The translations under genes were made by a program, and so were the position numbers. Below are positions 24,385-31,521 of a DNA stretch of 64,000 nucleotides, piece after piece. The notes beneath the pieces are model-generated. The model saw nothing but the letters and a program-made list of their open reading frames with translations. It had not been told where the DNA came from and searched no databases. The DNA is from Treponema sp. Its GTDB lineage: Bacteria; Spirochaetota; Spirochaetia; Treponematales; Treponemataceae. Positions within the stretch are counted from its first letter, which is position 1. Each line of letters opens with the position of its first letter. The stretch covers positions 1 through 64,000 of the forward strand of contig SFOB01000002.1 of assembly GCA_004554075.1 (NCBI GenBank), written 5' to 3'.

Positions 24385-25248
24385 ATGGACACCATAACAA
24401 AGAAAAAAGCTCTTAAAAAAGCAGATGAACTTGGTAAACAATCCACAGAAAAGGATCTTCAGGATTTAGATTCTAAACTTCCTGCAATGAAAAAGGGTGT
24501 GATTGCAAAGGTCTGGGATAAGGTTCTTTTTCTCTGGGAGCAGGCAAAATCGCCCGAAGTCCCGCTGCGCCTGAAGCTTGTAATTGTAGGAGCTCTTTTG
24601 TACTTGGTGCTTCCAATTGATGTGCTGCCGGATACGATTCCGGGTATAGGTCTGATAGATGATCTTTCTGTACTTCTTACAGTCTTCCGAGAAGTTTCAA
24701 AATATGCATTGCCAAAACTAGAAAAGAAAATTGAAAATAAATTCTATGAAATCAGCTATCAAAAAATTGATGAAAAACTTTCGGAAGCCTATAAAACAAT
24801 ATTGGCAACAACAATCATTACATTCTTTGTTAATTCAGTTGGTTGTACAATTCTAGCAACAAAACTGTTCGGTAATAATGTTTCAAGAAAGGTTGCAGTT
24901 GTAATTTTTGTTTCGATTTTTATATATGCCCTTATCCGTTTTATCATTTATATAAAAACTTATGGTCAGCTTACAAAGAAAATTGCTGCTTCAGTTTGTA
25001 AAAAGAAAAGTATTTCAGAGGGAGTTTCTGAATTTGTTTGCAGTGAATACAAATATATTGCTTATCTTTTTGAGGGGCTCCAGATTGTAAAATCAGTTGT
25101 CCCCGAGTTGAAAGATATTCCTGATGGTCCGCAGATAGTTTCTACCTTTAAGAATCATTACAGAAAAAGAATCATACTTTTTATTGTTTTCTTTGTCTTA
25201 TATTCGCTTTTGATTATGGCGACAAAATTTATTCTGTTTAGAATATAA
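24385..25248 (+). CDS. YkvA (DUF1232) family membrane protein
   Basis: Protein of 287 aa. Residues ~65-95 carry the DUF1232 signature (LKLVIVGALLYLVLPIDVLPD then IPGIGLIDDLSVL). Two further membrane segments lie around TTIITFFVNSVGCTIL and VVIFVSIFIYALIRFIIYI, and one at the C-terminus. DUF1232 proteins are small membrane proteins of unknown role; this one is longer. The promoter TGATAGTAT (24370-24378) ends 6 nt before the ATG with no ribosome-binding site, so the mRNA is probably leaderless and outside the dyad regulon. Confidence 0.78.
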   Translation: MDTITKKKALKKADELGKQSTEKDLQDLDSKLPAMKKGVIAKVWDKVLFLWEQAKSPEVPLRLKLVIVGALLYLVLPIDVLPDTIPGIGLIDDLSVLLTVFREVSKYALPKLEKKIENKFYEISYQKIDEKLSEAYKTILATTIITFFVNSVGCTILATKLFGNNVSRKVAVVIFVSIFIYALIRFIIYIKTYGQLTKKIAASVCKKKSISEGVSEFVCSEYKYIAYLFEGLQIVKSVVPELKDIPDGPQIVSTFKNHYRKRIILFIVFFVLYSLLIMATKFILFRI

Positions 25249-25274
25249 AAAATCTTAAAAATCTTTTATAGCCT

Positions 25275-25307
25275 CGACATTTCTTGTCATACCCTCCGTG
25301 TTATTAT
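25275..25307 (+). promoter_or_regulatory. Island promoter copy E (dyad plus -10)
   Basis: CGACA, 5 nt, TGTCA (25275-25289), 12 nt, TATTAT (25302-25307) preceded by TG one base earlier. The segment TTTCTTGTCATACC is shared with copy D. Drives the genes at 25335 and 25891. Confidence 0.76.
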
Positions 25308-25334
25308 TTATTTAATAAATCACAGGAGGACTGT

Positions 25335-25880
25335 ATGAAAACAATCTTTATGAACCAGGCAATAACCAGTTATGTTGAATTCATGCACAGAGTTATTGAT
25401 ATGAAAAAGAATCCTGATGAAAAAACAGAGATTCAGTATCAGGATTTTATTTCTCGTTATCGTCAAATGAAGAATAATGAGGAAATAAAAAGTTCTGTGT
25501 CGGAAGTACAATCTTGCTGTATCCTGGATACAGACCTAATCAAAATTTATTATGTCGATATGCCACAACTCTGGGCTTTCCTTCATTTAGTTATAGAAGC
25601 AATGAAAAAACATAATTTATCATTTTCATTTTGGTCATATACGCCAGAAGATTTTATGTGCATAAAAAGTATACTAAAACGAATGTGGTTTATAAAGAAA
25701 AATCAATATGGGAATTCTTACATCTATCTTGAGGATGAAGATAATCAGGTCGATGTAGAACTGAAACTATTCCATACGAGAAAGGGCTTTGAGAAGTGCC
25801 GGGAAAACGTAGAACAAACAGTAAAAGTTTGTAAGGCAACAAAGTATAAAATGAAAGAAATGTTTAAGAACAGAGCGTAG
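25335..25880 (+). CDS. Island-regulon hypothetical protein, long paralogue
   Basis: Protein of 181 aa, paralogous in its first ~110 residues to the 129-aa protein at 23941 (shared SY-EF and LWA--HL-IE motifs). The extra C-terminal part (RMWFIKKNQYGNSYIYLEDE, AELKLFHTR-like strand, then a basic tail) may be the complete form. AGGAGGA precedes the ATG. It is followed after 10 bp by a small membrane protein gene. No known family. Confidence 0.65.
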   Translation: MKTIFMNQAITSYVEFMHRVIDMKKNPDEKTEIQYQDFISRYRQMKNNEEIKSSVSEVQSCCILDTDLIKIYYVDMPQLWAFLHLVIEAMKKHNLSFSFWSYTPEDFMCIKSILKRMWFIKKNQYGNSYIYLEDEDNQVDVELKLFHTRKGFEKCRENVEQTVKVCKATKYKMKEMFKNRA

Positions 25881-25890
25881 GAGGATGTAT

Positions 25891-26124
25891 ATGGGTTTTG
25901 TAAAAGGAATGATTACAGGCGTTTTAGCCATTGCCGGTATTTTTGTTGGAGCGGCTGTTGTCGAAGTAATAAAAGATGAAAAGAAAGAAAATGCCGAAAT
26001 GAAAAAGGCCTCAGAAGAACTGGATAAGATGTTTGCAGAAGATGATAAAGCTTATGAAGAAGGCATGAGGCAATTCGACAAACACGTTGGCAACAAACTG
26101 GATAAAATGGCAGCTTCGGCGTAG
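25891..26124 (+). CDS. Small membrane-anchored hypothetical protein
   Basis: Protein of 77 aa. Hydrophobic N-terminus (MITGVLAIAGIFVGAAVVEVI) then a Glu/Lys-rich helical tail (KKASEELDKMFAEDDKAYEE). The ATG at 25891 is preferred because TAGGAGG ends 6 nt upstream; an ATG at 25885 would touch that sequence. Co-transcribed with the preceding gene. Third of a set of look-alike small membrane proteins (with 19030 and 19424). Confidence 0.68.
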   Translation: MGFVKGMITGVLAIAGIFVGAAVVEVIKDEKKENAEMKKASEELDKMFAEDDKAYEEGMRQFDKHVGNKLDKMAASA

Positions 26125-26218
26125 TATTTTTTCAATGTATTACGTTGAGGATTTGAGAGTAATGGGGGTATTTCAAGTACACCATGCTTATCATGGAAAA
26201 GAATACCAGTAAATTCCG

Positions 26219-26246
26219 TTGAAAATACATCAGTTCATGATATAAT
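26219..26246 (+). promoter_or_regulatory. Sigma-70-type promoter of the HNH-like/coiled-coil/AAA+ operon
   Basis: TTGAAA (26219-26224), 16 nt, TATAAT (26241-26246), 23 nt before the ATG at 26269. It has a recognisable -35 box and no TGACA dyad, so this operon appears to be expressed constitutively, unlike its neighbours. Confidence 0.65.
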
Positions 26247-26268
26247 TATATTTTACTTGGAGAAAAAA

Positions 26269-27945
26269 ATGGCTTATCAGAATGATAATGAAAAAGATGA
26301 CTTCGATTTTTCAAACTTAAATGAACAGGAACTGAACAATATTGAAGAAGATCTTAATAATAAACTTGCTCATGAATTTCAAGATTTAGAAAATATTGAT
26401 ACTGGCTTAAAATCTATCCAAAATCCTGATGCGTTAGGAAAGGTTATCTTGGATGAAGTTTGGACTCAGTTTGGAAATCAGCTTGGATTAGAAATTACTA
26501 GTGAAACATTAATTCAACAATATGATAGAGAACACCCAGAGGAAACAAAACCTTACAATAAGGAAGCTGGTGATGCTGTCATGAAAGATTCTCGTTATAA
26601 AGCAGCTAATAAAGCAATGAAAGAAAAGCAGCAAGCTGGAAAATTAAAGGATGAATACACTGGTAAAGATATAAAACAAAATGAAAATGCCAATTTGGAT
26701 CATACTGTTTCTCGTAAAGAAATATATGAAAATCAGCGAAGAAAACAGGCAAAGAAAAGTACTGCTGATTTGGCAAATATGGATGAAAATTTAAATGCAA
26801 CAAATGAATCTTTAAATAAGAGTAAGGGTGCAAAAAGTGTTGATGAAATGATAAAAACTCGTCAACAGCGCGAGAAGGCTCAAATAGAACAGAATGAAAG
26901 AGCAAAGAAAAAAATTGATGAATCAAATATGTCTGATGCAGAGAAGAAAGCTGCAAAAGCAAAACTTGATAAGAGATTAAAAGATAAATTGGCAGCCGAT
27001 GATAAGCTAATGAAGAAGAAAGATAAGGCTGCAAGAAAGGCAATTAATAAAGAAATTTTAAAGGGTGCAGCAAAAGAGACTGGAAAAAAAGCTGGAAAAG
27101 ATGCATTAAAGACAATGATGGTTCAGGCCTTGTTTGCTCTTTTAAAAGATATTATGAATGGTTTTATACGATTCCTAAAGTCAAGTTCAAAGACCTTCAA
27201 AGTATTTTTGGAAGAAATGAAAAAATCAATTCATAATTTTTTAAATAAAATCTTATCGTTCTTTAAGACAGGTGTTACTACTTTTGTAGGAACGATTGTT
27301 ACAGAAATTTTTGGTCCAATTGTAAGTTTATTTAAGAAACTTGCTAGTTTAATAAAACAAGGTATTCGTTCAGTTACAGATGCTATTTTGTATTTAAAGA
27401 ATAAAGAAAATGCAACCAAACCTTTTAGTATAAAATGTGCAGAAGTTGGTAAAATTGTTGTTGCTGGTTTGGTTGCTGCCGGTGCTTTGTTTGGAGGCGA
27501 ATTAATCGAGAAAGGACTTATTGCATTAATCCCTGCATTTGGAACTATTAAAATTCCTTTACTAGGTTCGCTCGCTAATATAATTGGAATCTTTCTTGCA
27601 AGTGTTATAAGTGGAGTTGTTGGAGCAATTATTATAAATTTAATTGATAAAGCAATTGCTAATTATCAGAAGCAAGAATTAATGGGTGAAAAAATAGATG
27701 TCTTGAATAAGGTTATAGAAACTCAAGACCAGATAGTTAGTATCAAAGAGGAAAAACTGGATAATAAGATTAATGATACAGCTCAATCAATTCACGATAG
27801 GCACTCAGAAGCTACGAATATTGTGAAACAGTCAACTGAAAACATTATTAACAAAAGTGTTGACTTGTCAGATTCAAGAAAAATACTTGATGAAATGGAC
27901 GAACGATTAAAAAAAATGGATGATGACTTAGAATCATTAAAATAG
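26269..27945 (+). CDS. HNH-like membrane protein, paralogue 2
   Basis: Protein of 558 aa. It shares with the protein at 20817 the motif NPDALGKVI-D-VW-QF-NQ, an HNH-like signature (YTGKDI; LDHTVSRKE with His ~145; DENLNATNESLNKSKG with Asn ~174), a long Lys/Ala-rich helix, an amphipathic segment and a hydrophobic C-terminal domain (IPLLGSLANIIGIFLASVIS, AIIINLIDKAIAN) followed by a coiled coil. The ATG at 26269 has TTGGAG 6-11 nt upstream; a TTG at 26257 is inside that site. It heads a tight operon with a coiled-coil membrane protein (14 bp) and an AAA+ ATPase. Probably the effector of a defence-type system, by inference. Confidence 0.72.
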   Translation: MAYQNDNEKDDFDFSNLNEQELNNIEEDLNNKLAHEFQDLENIDTGLKSIQNPDALGKVILDEVWTQFGNQLGLEITSETLIQQYDREHPEETKPYNKEAGDAVMKDSRYKAANKAMKEKQQAGKLKDEYTGKDIKQNENANLDHTVSRKEIYENQRRKQAKKSTADLANMDENLNATNESLNKSKGAKSVDEMIKTRQQREKAQIEQNERAKKKIDESNMSDAEKKAAKAKLDKRLKDKLAADDKLMKKKDKAARKAINKEILKGAAKETGKKAGKDALKTMMVQALFALLKDIMNGFIRFLKSSSKTFKVFLEEMKKSIHNFLNKILSFFKTGVTTFVGTIVTEIFGPIVSLFKKLASLIKQGIRSVTDAILYLKNKENATKPFSIKCAEVGKIVVAGLVAAGALFGGELIEKGLIALIPAFGTIKIPLLGSLANIIGIFLASVISGVVGAIIINLIDKAIANYQKQELMGEKIDVLNKVIETQDQIVSIKEEKLDNKINDTAQSIHDRHSEATNIVKQSTENIINKSVDLSDSRKILDEMDERLKKMDDDLESLK

Positions 27946-27959
27946 GAAGTGCATAAAGT

Positions 27960-28637
27960 ATGAATGAAATTCAACTGCATAACTTTGAAGAAGCAAAAAA
28001 TAAACTTCAAAAATTTGTAAAACAAACTAATTCTGATAAAACTTTAAGTAAAGTTGAAGAAAAAAAATGGATTTTCGATCATAAGGTTACAGGGGAAGAA
28101 TTAAATAAACTAGTTGTTCAAATACAAAATGGGTTAGTTGATCTTCAAAAGACAGACATTAAAGTTTATCATCAAATTGAGGCTGTATATGATGCATTTG
28201 AGGCTTTAGATAAAGACTATATTGCTGCTATTCTTATAAATGTAAAAAATGCAGAGGAAGCTGGTAAGCAAGCACAAGAAGCAAATGCAACCTTAAAAAA
28301 AGTAATAGATAAACAAGAAAAAATCCTGAAAAAACAAGAAGAAGTAATTGGTGTGTTGAAATCACATAAAGAAAAACTTGATAAATTACAGCATCTTGAG
28401 AATATTGACGAATTATGGGATTTCGTAGATGTTCATGATAAAAAATTGAATGAGAATAACGAACAAACAAAAATTCTTCAAAATGATTTAGAAGACAATA
28501 AGAAAGAAATTGAAAATATAATTTCAACAGTGACAAAAAGAACTAATAGAAACTTTATTATTATAATTTCAATTTTAAGTACATTCTGTGTTTTTTCTCT
28601 TGTAACATTTTTACTTTCAATTTTAAAGGTTATATAA
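27960..28637 (+). CDS. Coiled-coil protein with C-terminal membrane anchor
   Basis: Protein of 225 aa. Mostly helical and coiled coil (KVEEKKWIFDHKVTGEELN, YHQIEAVYDAFEALDKDYIAA, DKQEKILKKQEEVIGVLKSH, HLENIDELWDFVDVHDKKLN), with one membrane helix at the extreme C-terminus (FIIIISILSTFCVFSLVTFLL). The layout (long cytoplasmic coiled coil, C-terminal tail anchor) matches the partner in the second cassette at 36140. It abuts the ATPase gene with no gap. It may sense or transmit a signal to the membrane effector; unproven. Confidence 0.68.
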   Translation: MNEIQLHNFEEAKNKLQKFVKQTNSDKTLSKVEEKKWIFDHKVTGEELNKLVVQIQNGLVDLQKTDIKVYHQIEAVYDAFEALDKDYIAAILINVKNAEEAGKQAQEANATLKKVIDKQEKILKKQEEVIGVLKSHKEKLDKLQHLENIDELWDFVDVHDKKLNENNEQTKILQNDLEDNKKEIENIISTVTKRTNRNFIIIISILSTFCVFSLVTFLLSILKVI

Positions 28638-29762
28638 ATGAAAGAGGATTATGAAGAAAAATTCTTAGTATTCTCATCTAATGTTGACGCTCTTACAAAC
28701 TCTAAGTGTTGTTTAGCAGAACTGGCAAAGAGGTTAGTAGAAACAAAAGAAACTAATTTATTTGGAGAATTCCTTGCAAGGCTTCATTCAATAGATACTA
28801 GTTCAAAACGTATAGATATTGCAGTAACAGAATTATATAAGTCTTTTCTCCTTTATCTTGGATATAGCTATTTACATAAAACAATAGAAAAGAACGATTT
28901 AAGAATAGAAGATAACCGTTCTCTTGAACAATTATTAAAAGACCTAAATTCTTTGGTCGGATTAGAGAAAGTAAAAGAACAAGTAAATGATCTTATAGCA
29001 TATCAGAAAATCCAGAGTATACGAAAACAAAATAATCTGATTACGGCAAAAAAAACACTACATTTGGCATTCCTTGGGAATCCTGGCACAGGGAAAACTA
29101 CTGTCGCTAGAATAATAGGACATATTTATAAACAATTAGGTTTGTTGTCCAAAGGCCATTTTTTAGAAGTATCTAGAACAGATTTAATAGCTGGTTATCA
29201 GGGACAAACTGCATTAAAAGTGAAGGGTGTTGTCGAAAAAGCAAAAGGAGGAGTTCTTTTCATTGATGAGGCTTATAGCATTACAGAAAATGATCATGCT
29301 GATTCATATGGAAAAGAATGTCTTACTGAATTAACAAAAGCATTGGAAGATTATCGTGATGATCTTGTTGTAATTGTTGCTGGCTATAAAGCGCCAATGG
29401 AAAACTTTTTTTCTTCAAATCCTGGCTTAAAGTCTCGTTTTAACACTTTTATACAATTTGATGACTACACAGGAAAAGAACTATTAGAAATTGTACAATC
29501 AGAATGTGATAAGAATGATTATATCCTTGAGGATGACTTAAAAAGAAAATTATTAGATTATTTCACGGACAGAGTCTCTAGTAAAGATGATAATTTTGCT
29601 AATGGGCGTCTTGCACGGAATATCTTTGATGATTTGGTCTTATCACAAAGTAAAAGACTCTCAAAAAAGGAAGAACTTTCTATCGATGAATTAAAGCAAC
29701 TCTGTTTATGTGATTTTGATATCAAAGAAACTGATTCATTAAGTGATAAAGAGTCTAAATAA
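28638..29762 (+). CDS. CbxX/CfqX-type AAA+ ATPase
   Basis: Protein of 374 aa. An unassigned helical N-terminus (~1-95) precedes LVGLEKVKEQVNDLIAYQK, the usual CbxX/SpoVK entry motif. Walker A is GNPGTGKTT (~147-155), Walker B GVLFIDEAYS (~206-215), sensor/finger region VIVAGYKAPM and NPGLKSRF. The C-terminal lid holds FANGRLARNIFDD. AAA+ proteins of this type remodel protein complexes. It starts at the base after the coiled-coil gene stop, so the two are translationally coupled. Likely the motor/sensor of the three-gene system. Confidence 0.88.
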   Translation: MKEDYEEKFLVFSSNVDALTNSKCCLAELAKRLVETKETNLFGEFLARLHSIDTSSKRIDIAVTELYKSFLLYLGYSYLHKTIEKNDLRIEDNRSLEQLLKDLNSLVGLEKVKEQVNDLIAYQKIQSIRKQNNLITAKKTLHLAFLGNPGTGKTTVARIIGHIYKQLGLLSKGHFLEVSRTDLIAGYQGQTALKVKGVVEKAKGGVLFIDEAYSITENDHADSYGKECLTELTKALEDYRDDLVVIVAGYKAPMENFFSSNPGLKSRFNTFIQFDDYTGKELLEIVQSECDKNDYILEDDLKRKLLDYFTDRVSSKDDNFANGRLARNIFDDLVLSQSKRLSKKEELSIDELKQLCLCDFDIKETDSLSDKESK

Positions 29763-29797
29763 AAAAAGATAATCAATTAAGCATATTTCTTAGTAAA

Positions 29798-29868
29798 GGT
29801 TGATACGGGAGTTGAACCCGTTTTGCTGGGATGAAAACCCAGTGAATTAGCCGTTATTCTAATCAACC
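29798..29868 (-). tRNA. tRNA-Glu(TTC)
   Basis: 71 nt cloverleaf: acceptor GGTTGAT/ATCAACC, D arm GAAT/ATTC, anticodon stem CTGGG/CCCAG with loop TTTTCAT (anticodon TTC), T arm ACGGG-TTCAACT-CCCGT. CCA is not encoded. It lies 36 bp beyond the AAA+ ATPase gene, at the right border of the island. Confidence 0.93.
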
Positions 29869-29875
29869 AGAAAAG

Positions 29876-29947
29876 GGAATTACCTGAGACTCGAACTCAG
29901 AATGGCTGATCCACAATCAGCAGTGTTACCTTTACACTAGTAACTCC
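29876..29947 (-). tRNA. tRNA-His(GTG)
   Basis: Anticodon loop TTGTGGA between GCTGA and TCAGC gives GTG. The acceptor stem extends to 8 bp (GGAGTTAC/GTAATTCC), supplying the G-1:C73 pair diagnostic of histidine tRNA. T loop TTCGAGT. Seven bp upstream of tRNA-Glu and only 8 bp downstream of an XRE regulator gene on the same strand. Confidence 0.93.
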
Positions 29948-29955
29948 ATGTTTTG

Positions 29956-30240
29956 TCACGCGCTGAGTTCTTCCTCGTCCTCATCGTCGATTACTGTTTC
30001 GACGAGACTGGTGACGACGAGGTCGTCCATTGGAACGGCGAGGATTTTGGCGAGGACTACGAGGTTGTCGATGGTTGGCATGTTCTTGCCGGCGAACCAG
30101 TTGTAGATGGTCTGGACGTATGGGAAGTCCATGATGATCTGGAGCTCGCGGGCGGTAATGCCCTTATCTTTCATTACTGTTTTGATTTTTGCACCTGTGG
30201 CAGCTAAGTCCAGTACAGGTTTAAGATATGTAGTTTTCAC
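29956..30240 (-). CDS. XRE-type helix-turn-helix regulator
   Basis: Protein of 94 aa with a single HTH domain (KIKTVMKDKGITARELQIIM, YVQTIYNWFAGKNMPTIDNL, AKILAVPMDDLVV) and an acidic tail. It starts at GTG with AAGGAG 9-14 nt upstream. A paralogue lies at 58000 (same L-P-L--TG--IK N-terminus). It is 46 bp downstream of the Cys/His-rich mini-protein gene and 8 bp upstream of tRNA-His, so all four genes may be on one transcript. Confidence 0.85.
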   Translation of the reverse strand: MKTTYLKPVLDLAATGAKIKTVMKDKGITARELQIIMDFPYVQTIYNWFAGKNMPTIDNLVVLAKILAVPMDDLVVTSLVETVIDDEDEEELSA

Positions 30241-30286
30241 GTTGATTACTCCTTTAACACCGGAGCTTCAACGCCTTAAGGAAGGA

Positions 30287-30460
30287 CTACGCCAAAACTC
30301 CGTTTACAAAAATTGACTTACAGTTCAACGAACTGTGTTCGCAACAGCTTTCATGACTTTCACACCACGAATGTTCAGAGAAATTACATTCCGACCAGGA
30401 ATGATTTCCACTATGGTTGAGACAATGAAGATTTGAATAATAACTGTTCATAGCGTTCAT
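30287..30460 (-). CDS. Cys/His-rich mini-protein, possible metal-binding or modified peptide
   Basis: Protein of 57 aa, MNAMNSYYSNLHCLN at the start, with six Cys and six His in about 40 residues (SECNFSEHSWCESHESCCEH). AGGAGG lies 7 nt before the ATG at 30460, which argues that this is a real gene. The frame stays open upstream to 30559 and there encodes ...VFSGGSEM, so a double-glycine-type leader is an alternative reading in which the AGGAGG codes for GG. No modification enzyme or transporter is adjacent. Could be a metal-binding peptide, a toxin-antitoxin partner of the XRE gene, or spurious. Confidence 0.4.
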   Translation of the reverse strand: MNAMNSYYSNLHCLNHSGNHSWSECNFSEHSWCESHESCCEHSSLNCKSIFVNGVLA

Positions 30461-30603
30461 CTCTGAACCTCCTGAAAAAACTGAGCCGGCACAAGCCAAC
30501 TTTTGCGTCGTTTCAACGCTTTGTGAGTTTAATATATCATCAGAAAAAAGTTTTGTCATTAAAGACGTTCTTTAATTTTTTGTGTATAATAGCTTCATAT
30601 TTT

Positions 30604-30677
30604 GGGGATGTAGCTCACCTGGCTAGAGCATTACAATGGCATTGTAAGGGTAGTCGGTTCAAGTCCGATCATCTCCA
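30604..30677 (+). tRNA. tRNA-Ala(GGC)
   Basis: Anticodon loop ATGGCAT between TTACA and TGTAA gives GGC. The acceptor stem GGGGATG/CATCTCC includes the G3:U70 pair that marks alanine tRNAs. T arm GTCGG-TTCAAGT-CCGAT. TATAAT at 30585-30590 is its likely -10. CCA is not encoded. Confidence 0.95.
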
Positions 30678-30687
30678 CTAAACGGTA

Positions 30688-31077
30688 ATGATGATGAATC
30701 GAAAATCTTTGAGGACAATTCTGATTTCTTCTTTGTTCAGTTTTGTGATTGCGCTTTTGGCTTCCTGCGCATCAACTGATTTTAAGGCAGAGAAGAAGAC
30801 GATTGAGCTGAAGGGAAATCCGACAACGGGTTATTCATGGTTTTATGAAATCGAAGATGATTCGGTAATCAGCATTGAAGAAGATGTGAAGTATCTTGGG
30901 GCCAAGGGAATGGTTGGTGCTCCGAGTCTTTTTACTTACACGGTAACTGCTCGTGAGTCTGGCAGCACAAAAATCACTTTTGAATATAAGCGTCCCTGGG
31001 AAAATCAGCCTGCTCTGGAAACTAAGGTTTATGAAGTTTCTGTTGATGATCAGGGCAGGCTTGTAATTTCGGAATAA
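30688..31077 (+). CDS. Chagasin-family (I42) cysteine protease inhibitor, lipoprotein
   Basis: Protein of ~129 aa. A signal peptide ends with a lipobox (ALLASC). The mature part has the three chagasin loop motifs: NPTTGYSW, a variant of the GxGG loop (GMVGAPS) and YKRPWE, which together occupy a papain-type active site. It would be an anchored inhibitor facing the periplasm or outside, blocking host or own cysteine proteases. It starts 10 bp after tRNA-Ala; three ATGs (30688, 30691, 30694) are possible starts and none has a strong ribosome-binding site. Confidence 0.85.
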   Translation: MMMNRKSLRTILISSLFSFVIALLASCASTDFKAEKKTIELKGNPTTGYSWFYEIEDDSVISIEEDVKYLGAKGMVGAPSLFTYTVTARESGSTKITFEYKRPWENQPALETKVYEVSVDDQGRLVISE

Positions 31078-31090
31078 GACCCGCGGGTTT

Positions 31091-31423
31091 CTAAATCAGT
31101 TTTTTCAACTGTTCAAGTCTCAAAAGATAAGCATTCGCATTTACAAGGCAGATTGGTGTTGTGGCCAGTGTGATCCACCAGAAGCAGAAGGAGTAAATTA
31201 GTCGGTCGAAGTTCTCGCTTGTGCTGTTTGATTTCATTATAAAAATGCAGATGATAAATACAGCTGAGCTGAAGAAGAAGGGCAGGGCCGAGAAAAACTT
31301 GAAGCGGTTGCAGACTCTGCTAAACTGGGCTCTTGTGAGTCTGCAGGTTGGAACGTTTACTCTTGCCGCTACGCTGAAAACGATTGTGTAAATAATTGTC
31401 GCAATCCAAAAAATCTTAAACAT
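31091..31423 (-). CDS. Small membrane protein under an SOS-like promoter
   Basis: Protein of 110 aa with three likely membrane segments (IFWIATIIYTIVFSVAA, FFSALPFFFSSAVFIICIF, YSFCFWWITLATTPICLV). AGGAGG is 5 nt before the ATG. It is read from the palindrome/-10 at 31522-31555 through a 5' leader with a long hairpin (31441-31510). No family recognised. A damage-induced membrane protein with a structured leader recalls TisB-type toxins in layout only. Confidence 0.65.
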   Translation of the reverse strand: MFKIFWIATIIYTIVFSVAARVNVPTCRLTRAQFSRVCNRFKFFSALPFFFSSAVFIICIFIMKSNSTSENFDRLIYSFCFWWITLATTPICLVNANAYLLRLEQLKKLI

Positions 31424-31440
31424 ATGAACCTCCTGAAACT

Positions 31441-31510
31441 AGCTGAAGAAGGCCGCCGGTGGGTGGGGGCACTGCATTCTTTTATGAGTGGGGAAGCGGC
31501 CTCTTCAGCT
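31441..31510 (-). promoter_or_regulatory. Long hairpin in the 5' leader of the 110-aa membrane gene
   Basis: AGCTGAAGAAGGCCGC (31441-31456) pairs with GCGGCCTCTTCAGCT (31496-31510), one bulged base, ~39-nt loop. In the minus-strand mRNA the 3' arm ends 6 nt before the AGGAGG of the gene, so the fold may control ribosome access. Confidence 0.6.
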
Positions 31511-31521
31511 TTACGGTTCCT

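Noticed and set aside
26606..27043. Minus-strand frame opposite the HNH-like gene
   Set aside because: Tyr/Leu/His-rich sequence produced by the Lys/Ala-rich coding strand; no ribosome-binding site.
29798..29868. Attachment site from the tRNA-Glu 3' end
   Set aside because: The tRNA borders the island, but I found no second copy of its 3' end near 14.4 kb and no integrase.
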